Assembly: GCA_020434465.1 (NCBI GenBank) | Contig: JAGRAS010000100.1 | Location: 1 to 6,397 of the forward strand | Direction of reading: 5' to 3' | DNA from: Bdellovibrionales bacterium | GTDB lineage: Bacteria; Bdellovibrionota; UBA2361; JAGRAS01 | DNA: 6,397 bases | In this document: positions 1 to 6,189 of the stretch, piece after piece | How the letters are laid out: every line of letters begins with the position of its first letter | How positions within the stretch are numbered: the first letter of the stretch is position 1 | Program-made: the position numbers and the translations under genes | Notes under the pieces: model-generated | Seen by the model: the letters and a program-made list of their open reading frames with translations, nothing else | Told to the model about the DNA's origin: nothing | Database searches by the model: none

Positions 1-121
1 TCCAAGCCAAGTTTGAGTAAGATTTGCATTAATGGCTAGCCCGAGGAACGGAGGTGTACGTCTGGTACATCGAGTACCGAGGGCTAGCTATTCATGCAAA
101 GCTTGCCAAAATTGGCTTGGA
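1..121. repeat. Long interrupted palindrome next to tRNA-Arg
   Basis: The outer arms TCCAAGCCAA (1-10) and TTGGCTTGGA (112-121) are perfect inverted copies. Further pairs nest inside in register: AAG/CTT (19-21 with 102-104), TTTGCAT/ATGCAAA (23-29 with 94-100), GCTAGCCC/GGGCTAGC (35-42 with 81-88) and, in the centre, GTGTAC/GTACAT (54-59 with 65-70, one G-U pair). The element can fold into one long imperfect hairpin on either strand. It has no open reading frame of note and starts four bases past the tRNA 3' end. It could be a dispersed intergenic palindrome of the REP/MITE type, or a structured 3' region of the tRNA transcript. Its left edge coincides with the window edge, so it may extend further. 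Confidence 0.75.
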
Positions 122-124
122 AAA

Positions 125-198
125 CGCGCCCTGAGGGATTTGAACCCCCGACCCACTGGTTCGAAGCCAGTTGCTCTATCCAGCTGAGCTAAGGGCGC
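125..198 (-). tRNA. tRNA-Arg (anticodon UCG)
   Basis: The minus strand folds as a complete 74-base cloverleaf. The acceptor arms are GCGCCCT and AGGGCGC, followed by discriminator G. The D arm is of the AGCTCAGCTGGATAGAGC type. The anticodon stem ACTGG/CCAGT closes the loop CTTCGAA, giving anticodon TCG, which reads CGA. The T arm contains GGTTCAAATCC. CCA is not encoded: TTTT follows the discriminator directly, so CCA must be added after transcription. A sigma-70-like promoter lies just upstream, and a long palindrome begins four bases downstream. Confidence 0.96.
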
Positions 199-219
199 AT
201 ACATATTTAAGAGGTATGA

Positions 220-248
220 AGCATACATCTGCTAGAGTTTTATCTCAA
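220..248 (-). promoter_or_regulatory. Sigma-70-type promoter of tRNA-Arg
   Basis: On the minus strand, TTGAGA (243-248) is followed after exactly 17 bases by TATGCT (220-225). This places transcription start near 213, about 15 bases before the mature tRNA 5' end at 198. A small perfect inverted repeat, GTATG-AAG-CATAC (214-226), overlaps the -10 box and the start region; it may be chance. Box matches and spacing are seen directly; activity is inferred. Confidence 0.6.
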
Positions 249-296
249 CACTAGGATTTTATGGGTTTTTTGGCTGTACCTGGCTTAGTTTAAAAG

Positions 297-321
297 AAGG
301 CTATCAATTAGTGATAGCCTT
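297..321 (-). terminator. Rho-independent terminator of the cysteine-rich protein gene
   Basis: AAGGCTATCA (297-306) and TGATAGCCTT (312-321) form a perfect 10-bp stem with a 5-base loop. Read on the minus strand, the stem is followed by a T-rich tract (CTTTTAAA). It lies 7 bases past the stop codon of the minus-strand gene ending at 329, the expected place for its terminator, and it also separates that gene from the tRNA promoter. Confidence 0.85.
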
Positions 322-328
322 ACTTATT

Positions 329-2743
329 TTATTTCAAGTTACAGTTTTGAGTAACTTTTGGCAGGTTTGAAACGTTTGTTTCAACTGTTATATAATGGTT
401 ATTTAATGCTTTGAAGATTTTTCTGTCTTCTTCTCTTGGCTTATTTCTTCCAAGAATTTTTGTTAACTTATTAAGCATTTTTTCAGCCTCTGCCTTAATA
501 GTGTCGGCTGCAGCCATTACTTGTTGTAAATTACTTTCATTACTTACTTCTGTGCAAGCGGCGTCTGCTCCTTCACAGAAAGTTTGTAATGTCGTAATTC
601 CCCATGTTGCTGTCCAGCCTGATAACATCGCAGCTTCTACTGTATTAGAGGCATCTCTAATATAATCTTTTTGCTTGCTACCACTGGCACGATGAGCATA
701 TCTACGTCTTAGTGTGTTAAAGTTATTAACCATAAAGTGTAGAGTTCCATCAATTGTCATTTGTTGTGCAGTTAGATCTTGCGTTCCGCAGCAGTCATTA
801 TTTCCGCCACACACTCCGCATACATCTCTTCCTTCTGGACAATCTGTACATGGTTTATCGAAGTTAGGATCATTTGAGCAAATACCACATTCATTTTTTG
901 TGTTATAGCCTTTCTCATCCGGGCATAATCCGCAGTCATCTTTTCCTGGACCGCCGCAAACCCCGCACTCATCCCTTGGTAAGCCTTGCTCACAAGGATC
1001 GCAATCTGGGTTGCCATAGTTAGCTTCTCCAGGGCAACGTGCGCAAGCATCTTGGCCGTTTCCTCCGCAAAGTCCGCAGGCATCTTTACCTGTTCCATAG
1101 TTTGGATCATTTGGGCAAAGATCGCACTCATCTGGAACTTGTCCGCAACCACACTTAGATGGTGGAACATTAAACTCTGGATCTCCAGGGCATCTATTAC
1201 ACTGATCTGGAACCTGATTACAGCCGCAAATGCCTGGATCTGTACCAAAACCTGTATCTCCTGGGCATCTATTACACTGATCTTTTCCTGGGCCGTTACA
1301 TACTCCGCAGGCATCTTTTTCAGTAACTAAACAATCTAGACAAATTGCAAGATCATCAACACCTGCTACAGAATACAAACTAATAGGAAGTTGACTTAAA
1401 ACTCTTGATTCAAGGCTTGTGTTATCTGGATAATCTATACTTAGTGTTTGCACAGAGTTCTCACCTAAGTATGGGATTTTTAGAAACTCATTATTTACTT
1501 TATATACATCCTGCTTGCTTGCTCCTCCGTTTATAGCAACAAAGCTTCGCACGGGAATTGGATTTGTAAAATTAAAGTTAATTAAACCGCCATCAGTTAG
1601 TGGTTTCCAATCGCCATCAGCAATTCCATCTGAATTACTGTCTTGCACATCTGCAACAACCAGAATAATCCCTTTTGATTCAGTATTACCATGACCTGGT
1701 TTATTATCATCTGTCTTACCAGGGCCAGTTGGGACTGAAGGAGTTCCAAGTTTTTTTGGTGTAACTGTGGCTTTAGTGCTATCAAAGGCAACAACTTTAC
1801 GCGCCTCTCCTAAAATAGTTGAGCCAGTAACAGTAAAATATTGCGAAAACTGATTAGAAAGTATTTCGCCATGCTGTAAATTTTCAAAATCAAAAACTGA
1901 AGGAGAAGAGTCTTTACACTGAACCTCTCCAGGATAATCAACTGTATTTGATTTAATAGTATCGTACCAACCTACAATTGCTGAATCAAAACCAGTAAAT
2001 CTTCCTGTTGTTGCATCTTGTTTTAGATTGACAAATTTTGCCCCATGGTGAAACCAAACTCCGAGATATTCTTCTGTAGGTATAAATAAGCTATCAGATA
2101 TTAGGGTTTCGCCTTCTAGTAACTTGTCTACATCAACGCGCAAGCGAAAGTGAGCACTTTTTTTATCAGGTAGATCAGAAACAAAATAAGAAGTTTCTAA
2201 AAACACATTCTGTTTAGGTCCTTTGTTTGAACTAGCAATTAATGGGCTCTTTGCAAAATCAGGAAAGTTAGGTCCTCCTTCATAGTGCACAATATCACAA
2301 TCCATTTTATTTGCTGTTCCTGTGTAGGCACAGAAAAATTGTGGTAATTTATCTACTGCACCATGTGGCTTTTCCCCACCCTTACTAACTACAACCATAA
2401 AACCACTTGGGATTATAGCAAAGCTACCGCTAGCTGGAGTTATTGGAAATCCAGGCAAACCAAACTGAGGCGATACCCCAGTGATAACTGTTTCTAACAA
2501 AAATTCTGTATATTTACTTCCATCTGGGCGAAACTTTGACTCGAATACAATTTCAAATGTCTCTACAATACCTGCGTCAATCTTTACACCAGTTATTGAA
2601 TCCTCTTTTGGGTTAAAAACAAATGTGCGCTTATCTTTTCCTGCTTCTTCTTGAGCTAGAACAAAGCTATTTGTCAGTGGTAATAAAACCAAAACAAAAA
2701 GTATAATACTAAAAGACCTTTTAAACTTTCTAGATACACACAT
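329..2743 (-). CDS. Secreted modular protein with CxxC cysteine-rich repeats
   Basis: This is an 804-residue predicted exported protein of unknown function. Residues 1-30 are a Sec signal peptide (basic start, hydrophobic core, likely cleavage after VLA). Residues about 38-265 are unrecognised. Residues about 283-467 resemble the secreted beta-sandwich domains that begin with FDFE and run to a late DDL motif. They include an insert, D368-x-N-x-D372-G-x-x-D376, that looks like a calcium loop. Residues 468-652 hold 32 cysteines, mostly CxxC pairs with units such as DxCGVCGG and CNRCPGD. Residues about 654-804 look helical, with Cys723 and Cys730. The ATG has an AGGT ribosome-binding site 7 bases upstream, and a terminator follows the stop. 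No membrane anchor or lipobox is visible. A role on the cell surface or in the matrix is inference. Confidence 0.9.
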   Translation of the reverse strand: MCVSRKFKRSFSIILFVLVLLPLTNSFVLAQEEAGKDKRTFVFNPKEDSITGVKIDAGIVETFEIVFESKFRPDGSKYTEFLLETVITGVSPQFGLPGFPITPASGSFAIIPSGFMVVVSKGGEKPHGAVDKLPQFFCAYTGTANKMDCDIVHYEGGPNFPDFAKSPLIASSNKGPKQNVFLETSYFVSDLPDKKSAHFRLRVDVDKLLEGETLISDSLFIPTEEYLGVWFHHGAKFVNLKQDATTGRFTGFDSAIVGWYDTIKSNTVDYPGEVQCKDSSPSVFDFENLQHGEILSNQFSQYFTVTGSTILGEARKVVAFDSTKATVTPKKLGTPSVPTGPGKTDDNKPGHGNTESKGIILVVADVQDSNSDGIADGDWKPLTDGGLINFNFTNPIPVRSFVAINGGASKQDVYKVNNEFLKIPYLGENSVQTLSIDYPDNTSLESRVLSQLPISLYSVAGVDDLAICLDCLVTEKDACGVCNGPGKDQCNRCPGDTGFGTDPGICGCNQVPDQCNRCPGDPEFNVPPSKCGCGQVPDECDLCPNDPNYGTGKDACGLCGGNGQDACARCPGEANYGNPDCDPCEQGLPRDECGVCGGPGKDDCGLCPDEKGYNTKNECGICSNDPNFDKPCTDCPEGRDVCGVCGGNNDCCGTQDLTAQQMTIDGTLHFMVNNFNTLRRRYAHRASGSKQKDYIRDASNTVEAAMLSGWTATWGITTLQTFCEGADAACTEVSNESNLQQVMAAADTIKAEAEKMLNKLTKILGRNKPREEDRKIFKALNNHYITVETNVSNLPKVTQNCNLK
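1127..1276 (-). repeat. Two tandem 75-bp coding repeats in the cysteine-rich region
   Basis: Residues 490-514 and 515-539 of the secreted protein are adjacent 25-residue units. Each starts CNRCPGD and runs through a CGC motif to QVPD plus Q or E. At DNA level a 21-bp stretch is repeated exactly at 1188-1208 and 1263-1283, an offset of 75 bp. The rest of the units has diverged. A third, less regular unit starts at residue 540 (CDLCPND). This suggests growth of the array by in-frame duplication. Confidence 0.85.
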
Positions 2744-2750
2744 TTTAATT

Positions 2751-2754
2751 ACCT
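2751..2754 (-). promoter_or_regulatory. Ribosome-binding site of the cysteine-rich protein gene
   Basis: AGGT on the minus strand lies 7 bases before the ATG at 2743. It is the clearest Shine-Dalgarno-like sequence in the window and supports that start, which also gives a complete signal peptide. I found no convincing -35/-10 pair upstream of it. Confidence 0.5.
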
Positions 2755-2889
2755 AATGATTTTTGACAGTACAAAATATTCCCACATTTCTTATCGGTAG
2801 ATTGATAGAAAATACTTCAGGATATTTTTTCTATTTATTTTCAGTGACTTACGTGTTATTACCATGCTCTTTCATGCATTAAATTGATT

Positions 2890-2895
2890 TATGCT
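2890..2895 (+). promoter_or_regulatory. Candidate -10 box of the first solute-binding protein gene
   Basis: TATGCT lies 11 bases before the ATG at 2907 and is identical to the -10 box proposed for the tRNA-Arg promoter. The -35 region at 17-bp spacing (CTCTTT) is poor. Transcription would begin only about 5 bases before the start codon, matching the lack of a Shine-Dalgarno sequence. A consensus TTGACA at 2763-2768 lies farther upstream but has no good partner. Confidence 0.35.
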
Positions 2896-2906
2896 ACGCT
2901 TTAAAG

Positions 2907-3992
2907 ATGGATCTAAGAAAATTAATTAAGGTATTACTGCCAGTTTTGGTTGGTATCTTACTCTATCAAACCTGCTTTGCAGAGGTGATTAAGGTTGGAG
3001 TAATTGCCAGCTTAACAGGCCCAGCGGCAAAAGATGGCCAAGGTTTACTTGAAGGAATTAAGCTTGCTGAAAGTGAATTAAACGCACCTAAAAAGCAGAT
3101 AAACTTAATTATTGAAGATGACAACTCAAAAGCAAATAATGTAGCTAGTGCGTTTGCAAAATTAGCAACTATAGATAAGGTTGATTTTGTAATTGGTGGC
3201 ACATGGGATTTCTTAGCTGAAACAGCTTTCCCGCTATCAGATCAATATAAAGTACCATTTATTACACCTAATAATCCTGTAGAAATATTAAGTGATACCT
3301 TTAAAAAAAGTAAATTTTCTTTTACAAACGGGCTTAGCCTTGAAGCTGAAGAGAAAGTGCTAAATGATTTTTTAATTTATAAGAAAGTAAAATCTATTGC
3401 TTTAGCCTATGTTGATGTTCCATATGGAATTTCACATGCAGATTTAGCAAAAGATTTAGCTTCTAAACTTGGGATTAATATTGTACTTGATGAAAAAATT
3501 AACTATGAAGCTTTTATAGATAGTATTAAAAATATTGCCTTAAAAGCCAGATTAATAAAACCAGATTTAGTTTTTTTGATTACAAATTATGAGGGAACTG
3601 ATATCTTTCACCGTGAAATAAATCATCTAAAGCTAAATCCAGTTATTATTACCGCTCAGGCCTTACATGAAGCTGTTTTATTAAATCCAAAAGCTGAGTA
3701 TTATAAAAATTCTTTTGGTATTTTTCCGAAAATTATTAATAAAGCTTTTTCTGATAAATTTTTTGATCAGTATAAGCATCAAGCTTTCAATCACAGTGGG
3801 GCAAGTTACGATGCTTTAAAATTTGCTGTTAAATGTATTAAGAATCTAAAAAACTTAAGTGATAAACGCTGCGAATATTTAGGTGCTACTGGCTTACACT
3901 CACTCCACAGCAGTAATAGACAGCTTGTAAAAAACGAAGCAGAAATCCTGCATTTTAAAAATGGAAATTTAGAAACAATAGTTTTTAATTAA
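2907..3992 (+). CDS. Periplasmic solute-binding protein, LivK-like (type I)
   Basis: The product is 361 residues, a normal length for the ABC branched-chain amino-acid-type binding proteins (Peripla_BP_6 fold). Residues 1-25 are a signal peptide with basic start and likely cleavage after CFA. Cys23 is not in a proper lipobox, so a soluble periplasmic protein is expected. Family landmarks are IKVGVIASLTGPAA (about 28-41), EDDNS (70-74), VIGGTWDF (95-102), VPFITP (116-121) and SYDAL (300-304). Where amino-acid binders usually have Ser in the first ligand loop there is Trp100, and the second loop reads PNNPVE instead of the usual Ser/Thr-rich motif, so the ligand is probably different. Cys310 and Cys322 could form a disulphide. 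No Shine-Dalgarno is visible, but upstream in-frame codons reach a stop without another start. No permease genes are adjacent. Confidence 0.9.
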   Translation: MDLRKLIKVLLPVLVGILLYQTCFAEVIKVGVIASLTGPAAKDGQGLLEGIKLAESELNAPKKQINLIIEDDNSKANNVASAFAKLATIDKVDFVIGGTWDFLAETAFPLSDQYKVPFITPNNPVEILSDTFKKSKFSFTNGLSLEAEEKVLNDFLIYKKVKSIALAYVDVPYGISHADLAKDLASKLGINIVLDEKINYEAFIDSIKNIALKARLIKPDLVFLITNYEGTDIFHREINHLKLNPVIITAQALHEAVLLNPKAEYYKNSFGIFPKIINKAFSDKFFDQYKHQAFNHSGASYDALKFAVKCIKNLKNLSDKRCEYLGATGLHSLHSSNRQLVKNEAEILHFKNGNLETIVFN

Positions 3993-4888
3993 GCAGAGTA
4001 GCCACCTCTAGCAACGTGCCACATCCAGTTGCTTCCATTTGCGAGTAGCGGCTTAATATCTGCATGTAAAGCATCAAGGTTTAGGTTCTTTGCATTATCA
4101 CCTGCAGGAACTAACTCAGGAAAAAAACGATTTGCCGTACGAATTTCAGGATAAGGCTTGCCTTGCTCTAAAGCTTCTATCCAATTAACAGTGTTTTTCC
4201 AGGTCAGAACTTCCCTACTATAACTATTATGCTTGGCCGCAATTTTTCCAATTCCAAGCGCAGCTCCAAGTGCAACATCAGTACCATATCCTAACTTTTG
4301 CAGTGCTATCGCTGTCACTTGATAATCTTGGCAACCAAATAGTTCTAACTGTTTATTTGCGTTTTTAGAGTTTATTAGCTGGCGATATTTTTCATGATCG
4401 CTTGCTAATAAAAGTACTAGTCCTGCATATCTTGCAAAACCCATAATCGCCCCAGCTTCCAAACCAAGCTCTCTACACTTAGCACCAAAAAGATAGCCAA
4501 TGTGCACTGAGGTAATTAAATCTTTAAAAAGCTTATGCCAAAAGCTTGGTGGATTTGTCTTAAGAGTCATTCTACAAACAACATCTACACTTAAGACAAC
4601 AGCAGAAAATTTCATTCCAAGAAATTTTATTGCTTGCTGTAAGGTTTCAACGTTTGGTTCAAATTCAGCAGGGTTATTCATTTCTGCTGCAACTAATAAG
4701 CACTTTGGATCTAAGTAACTAAATGAAATTGTTCTTACGTATCGAGTTAAATCTGCTTCCCCATACCAGCTAGCTTTAACAAGTTGCCAAGTTTGTGTGG
4801 TGATAGGCAAATAAGTATTCACCAATTCATGGGCTCTCTTCCATGTGGGGTCAGAGGAAATTACATCATCTAAGTTTAGACTATCCAT
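3989..4888 (-). CDS. HDOD-domain signalling protein
   Basis: The product is 299 residues, cytosolic, with no signal peptide or membrane segment. Most of it matches the HDOD pattern. LP at 27-28 opens the domain, DPKCLL (60-65) corresponds to the usual DPxLL, and AIKFLG (86-91) is the next hallmark. FWHKLF (116-121) and LELFGCQDYQVTAIALQKLG (181-200) complete it, the latter matching the family's ExxxFGxxHxxxGxxLLxxW segment. The metal-binding HD dyad is absent: the usual GLLHDIG segment reads GFARYAG (150-156), so a non-catalytic scaffold or regulatory role is expected. HDOD proteins commonly act in stress, motility or second-messenger pathways, but the target here is unknown. I chose ATG 4888 over the TTG at 4915, since neither has a Shine-Dalgarno and a -10-like box sits 6 bases upstream. 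The stop overlaps that of the convergent gene. Confidence 0.85.
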   Translation of the reverse strand: MDSLNLDDVISSDPTWKRAHELVNTYLPITTQTWQLVKASWYGEADLTRYVRTISFSYLDPKCLLVAAEMNNPAEFEPNVETLQQAIKFLGMKFSAVVLSVDVVCRMTLKTNPPSFWHKLFKDLITSVHIGYLFGAKCRELGLEAGAIMGFARYAGLVLLLASDHEKYRQLINSKNANKQLELFGCQDYQVTAIALQKLGYGTDVALGAALGIGKIAAKHNSYSREVLTWKNTVNWIEALEQGKPYPEIRTANRFFPELVPAGDNAKNLNLDALHADIKPLLANGSNWMWHVARGGYSA

Positions 4889-4894
4889 AATTTG

Positions 4895-4923
4895 ATAATA
4901 TTCATTATTGAACAAGGATACAA
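4895..4923 (-). promoter_or_regulatory. Candidate promoter of the HDOD gene, possibly leaderless
   Basis: On the minus strand TATTAT (4895-4900) follows TTGTAT (4918-4923) by 17 bases. The -10 box matches consensus at 5 of 6 positions, the -35 only at TTG. The -10 box ends 6 bases before the ATG at 4888, so transcription would start at or next to the start codon. This would account for the absent ribosome-binding site. Confidence 0.4.
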
Positions 4924-5035
4924 TCAGAAATCTTTTTTTTTAAATCCTTGGAATAGCGGATAAATGTTTGAATTATATTGGTATTTGAAAGCCACTTTTT
5001 TACATATCAAGGACTGCTTGAAATCTACTATTTTT

Positions 5036-5063
5036 TTGCTATTAATTTACAACTTGATATGAT
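5036..5063 (+). promoter_or_regulatory. Candidate promoter of the second solute-binding protein gene
   Basis: TTGCTA (5036-5041) and TATGAT (5058-5063) are separated by 16 bases. The predicted start near 5070 lies about 19 bases before the ATG at 5089. The leader holds only a weak AAAGA as a possible ribosome-binding site. The match is moderate, and other AT-rich boxes occur nearby, for example TATATT at 4974-4979. Confidence 0.3.
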
Positions 5064-5088
5064 GCATGCTCACTTAAAGATATTTATA

Positions 5089-6183
5089 ATGACTAGATTT
5101 TTCTTAATTGCCACCCTCTTTTACTTTCTTCCATTAAGTCAACTATGGGCAGAAGAGCCAATTAAGATTGGAGCTATTTTTTCTCTTTCAGGCTGGGCAT
5201 CCCATGGAGGAGCATATGAAAAAAACGCTCTTGACTTAGCACTTACTGACGTTAACAACTCTGGTGGTATCCTTGGCAGAAAAGTTGAAATTATTTATGA
5301 AGACAACAAATCTGATCTTAAACAAAATGTTACTGCTTTTAAAAAGTTAGTAGATCTTGATAAAGTGCCTGTGATAATCGGGCCAAACTGGGCAGAGTTT
5401 TTAGAGGTAATTGCCCCTTTGGCAAACACAGCAAATGTTCCAATGATTAGCCCGTCTGGATATAGAGCTGAGATTTTTGAAAACAACTCATTTGTTTTTA
5501 CGCTAATCCCTCCCCACTCAGTAGCTATCAGATCACTTTTTGAAGAAATAAAACTTAAGGGGTTTAAAAAAATATTATTACTAGTGACAGAGAATGGTTA
5601 TACAATTGAGCTTAGTGAATCCTTAATAAGCTTATTAAAAGAAGAAGGAATAAAGTTTGAGCAATTAACTTTTAAAGATACCGAAACTGACTTTAAACAT
5701 AGCATTTTAAAAATAAAACAATCAGATACAGATCTTGTAGTTAACTTCTTAGTTGAATCAGGTTCTAACTATGCTTTTTTTAAACAGGCAAAAGAATTAA
5801 AACTTAACTTACCAATTTTTGGCTGTAATACTATCTCGTATGATACGGAGCTAAAAGCGAATCCAGCTATTGCTGAGGGCGCAATTTTTTTTGATTTTAT
5901 TATTAAAGGTGGCAATGACTTTATAAATAGGTATAAAAAGAAATATCATACAACACCGGTTAACACATCTTCTTATGCATATGACGCGCTTTTTTTAGTT
6001 AAAAAATCAATTGAAGAATGTGGTTATAGTGGCCAAGAAATAAATGACTGTTTAAAAAAAATAAGTTATATGGGCATCTCTGGGCCAATTGAGTTTGATA
6101 GTAAAGGAGTAATTTCAACTGTTAAAACGAATAGCACGCTTTTTACTATTAAAAATGGACAAATTGTTAATTATCTGGGTTAA
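5089..6183 (+). CDS. Periplasmic solute-binding protein, LivK-like, second paralogue
   Basis: From ATG 5089 the product is 364 residues, close to the 361 of the neighbouring paralogue. The frame is open further up to a TTG at 4978, but only the ATG at 5089 places the signal peptide (MTRFFL..., cleavage after LWA, residue 21) at the N-terminus. Family landmarks are IKIGAIFSLSGWAS (25-38), EDNKSD (71-76), IIGPNWAEF (97-104), VPMISPSG (117-124), SSYAYDAL (294-301) and the C-terminal GISGPIEFD (329-337). Trp101 replaces the usual first-loop Ser, exactly as Trp100 does in the paralogue. Cys311 and Cys321 could form a disulphide, also as in the paralogue. A kinase-like gene starts 6 bases downstream with no terminator between, suggesting one transcript. 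The ligand is unknown and no ABC permease or ATPase is seen. Confidence 0.9.
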   Translation: MTRFFLIATLFYFLPLSQLWAEEPIKIGAIFSLSGWASHGGAYEKNALDLALTDVNNSGGILGRKVEIIYEDNKSDLKQNVTAFKKLVDLDKVPVIIGPNWAEFLEVIAPLANTANVPMISPSGYRAEIFENNSFVFTLIPPHSVAIRSLFEEIKLKGFKKILLLVTENGYTIELSESLISLLKEEGIKFEQLTFKDTETDFKHSILKIKQSDTDLVVNFLVESGSNYAFFKQAKELKLNLPIFGCNTISYDTELKANPAIAEGAIFFDFIIKGGNDFINRYKKKYHTTPVNTSSYAYDALFLVKKSIEECGYSGQEINDCLKKISYMGISGPIEFDSKGVISTVKTNSTLFTIKNGQIVNYLG

Positions 6184-6189
6184 TTTCGA

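Noticed and set aside
1..198. tRNA-associated integration site of a phage or genomic island
   Set aside because: No integrase gene is in the window, and I saw no second copy of the tRNA 3' end. The palindrome alone does not prove an att site.
772..1330. Open frames of 180 residues (minus, 772-1314) and 114 residues (plus, 986-1330) inside the cysteine-rich coding region
   Set aside because: They arise because the repeated Cys/Gly/Asp codons avoid stops in other frames. They lack a ribosome-binding site and show no independent domain.
1127..1342. CRISPR array suggested by regular repeats
   Set aside because: The repeats are coding, in frame, imperfect and directly tandem without spacers of uniform length.
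2804..2835. AT-rich inverted repeat (TAGAAAA/TTTTCTA) in the divergent intergenic region as an operator
   Set aside because: The short A/T-only arms and 14-base loop are easily expected by chance in such AT-rich sequence.
4978..5088. N-terminal extension of the second binding protein from TTG 4978
   Set aside because: It would place 37 residues before a clear signal peptide and has no ribosome-binding site. ATG 5089 fits the family and the paralogue length.
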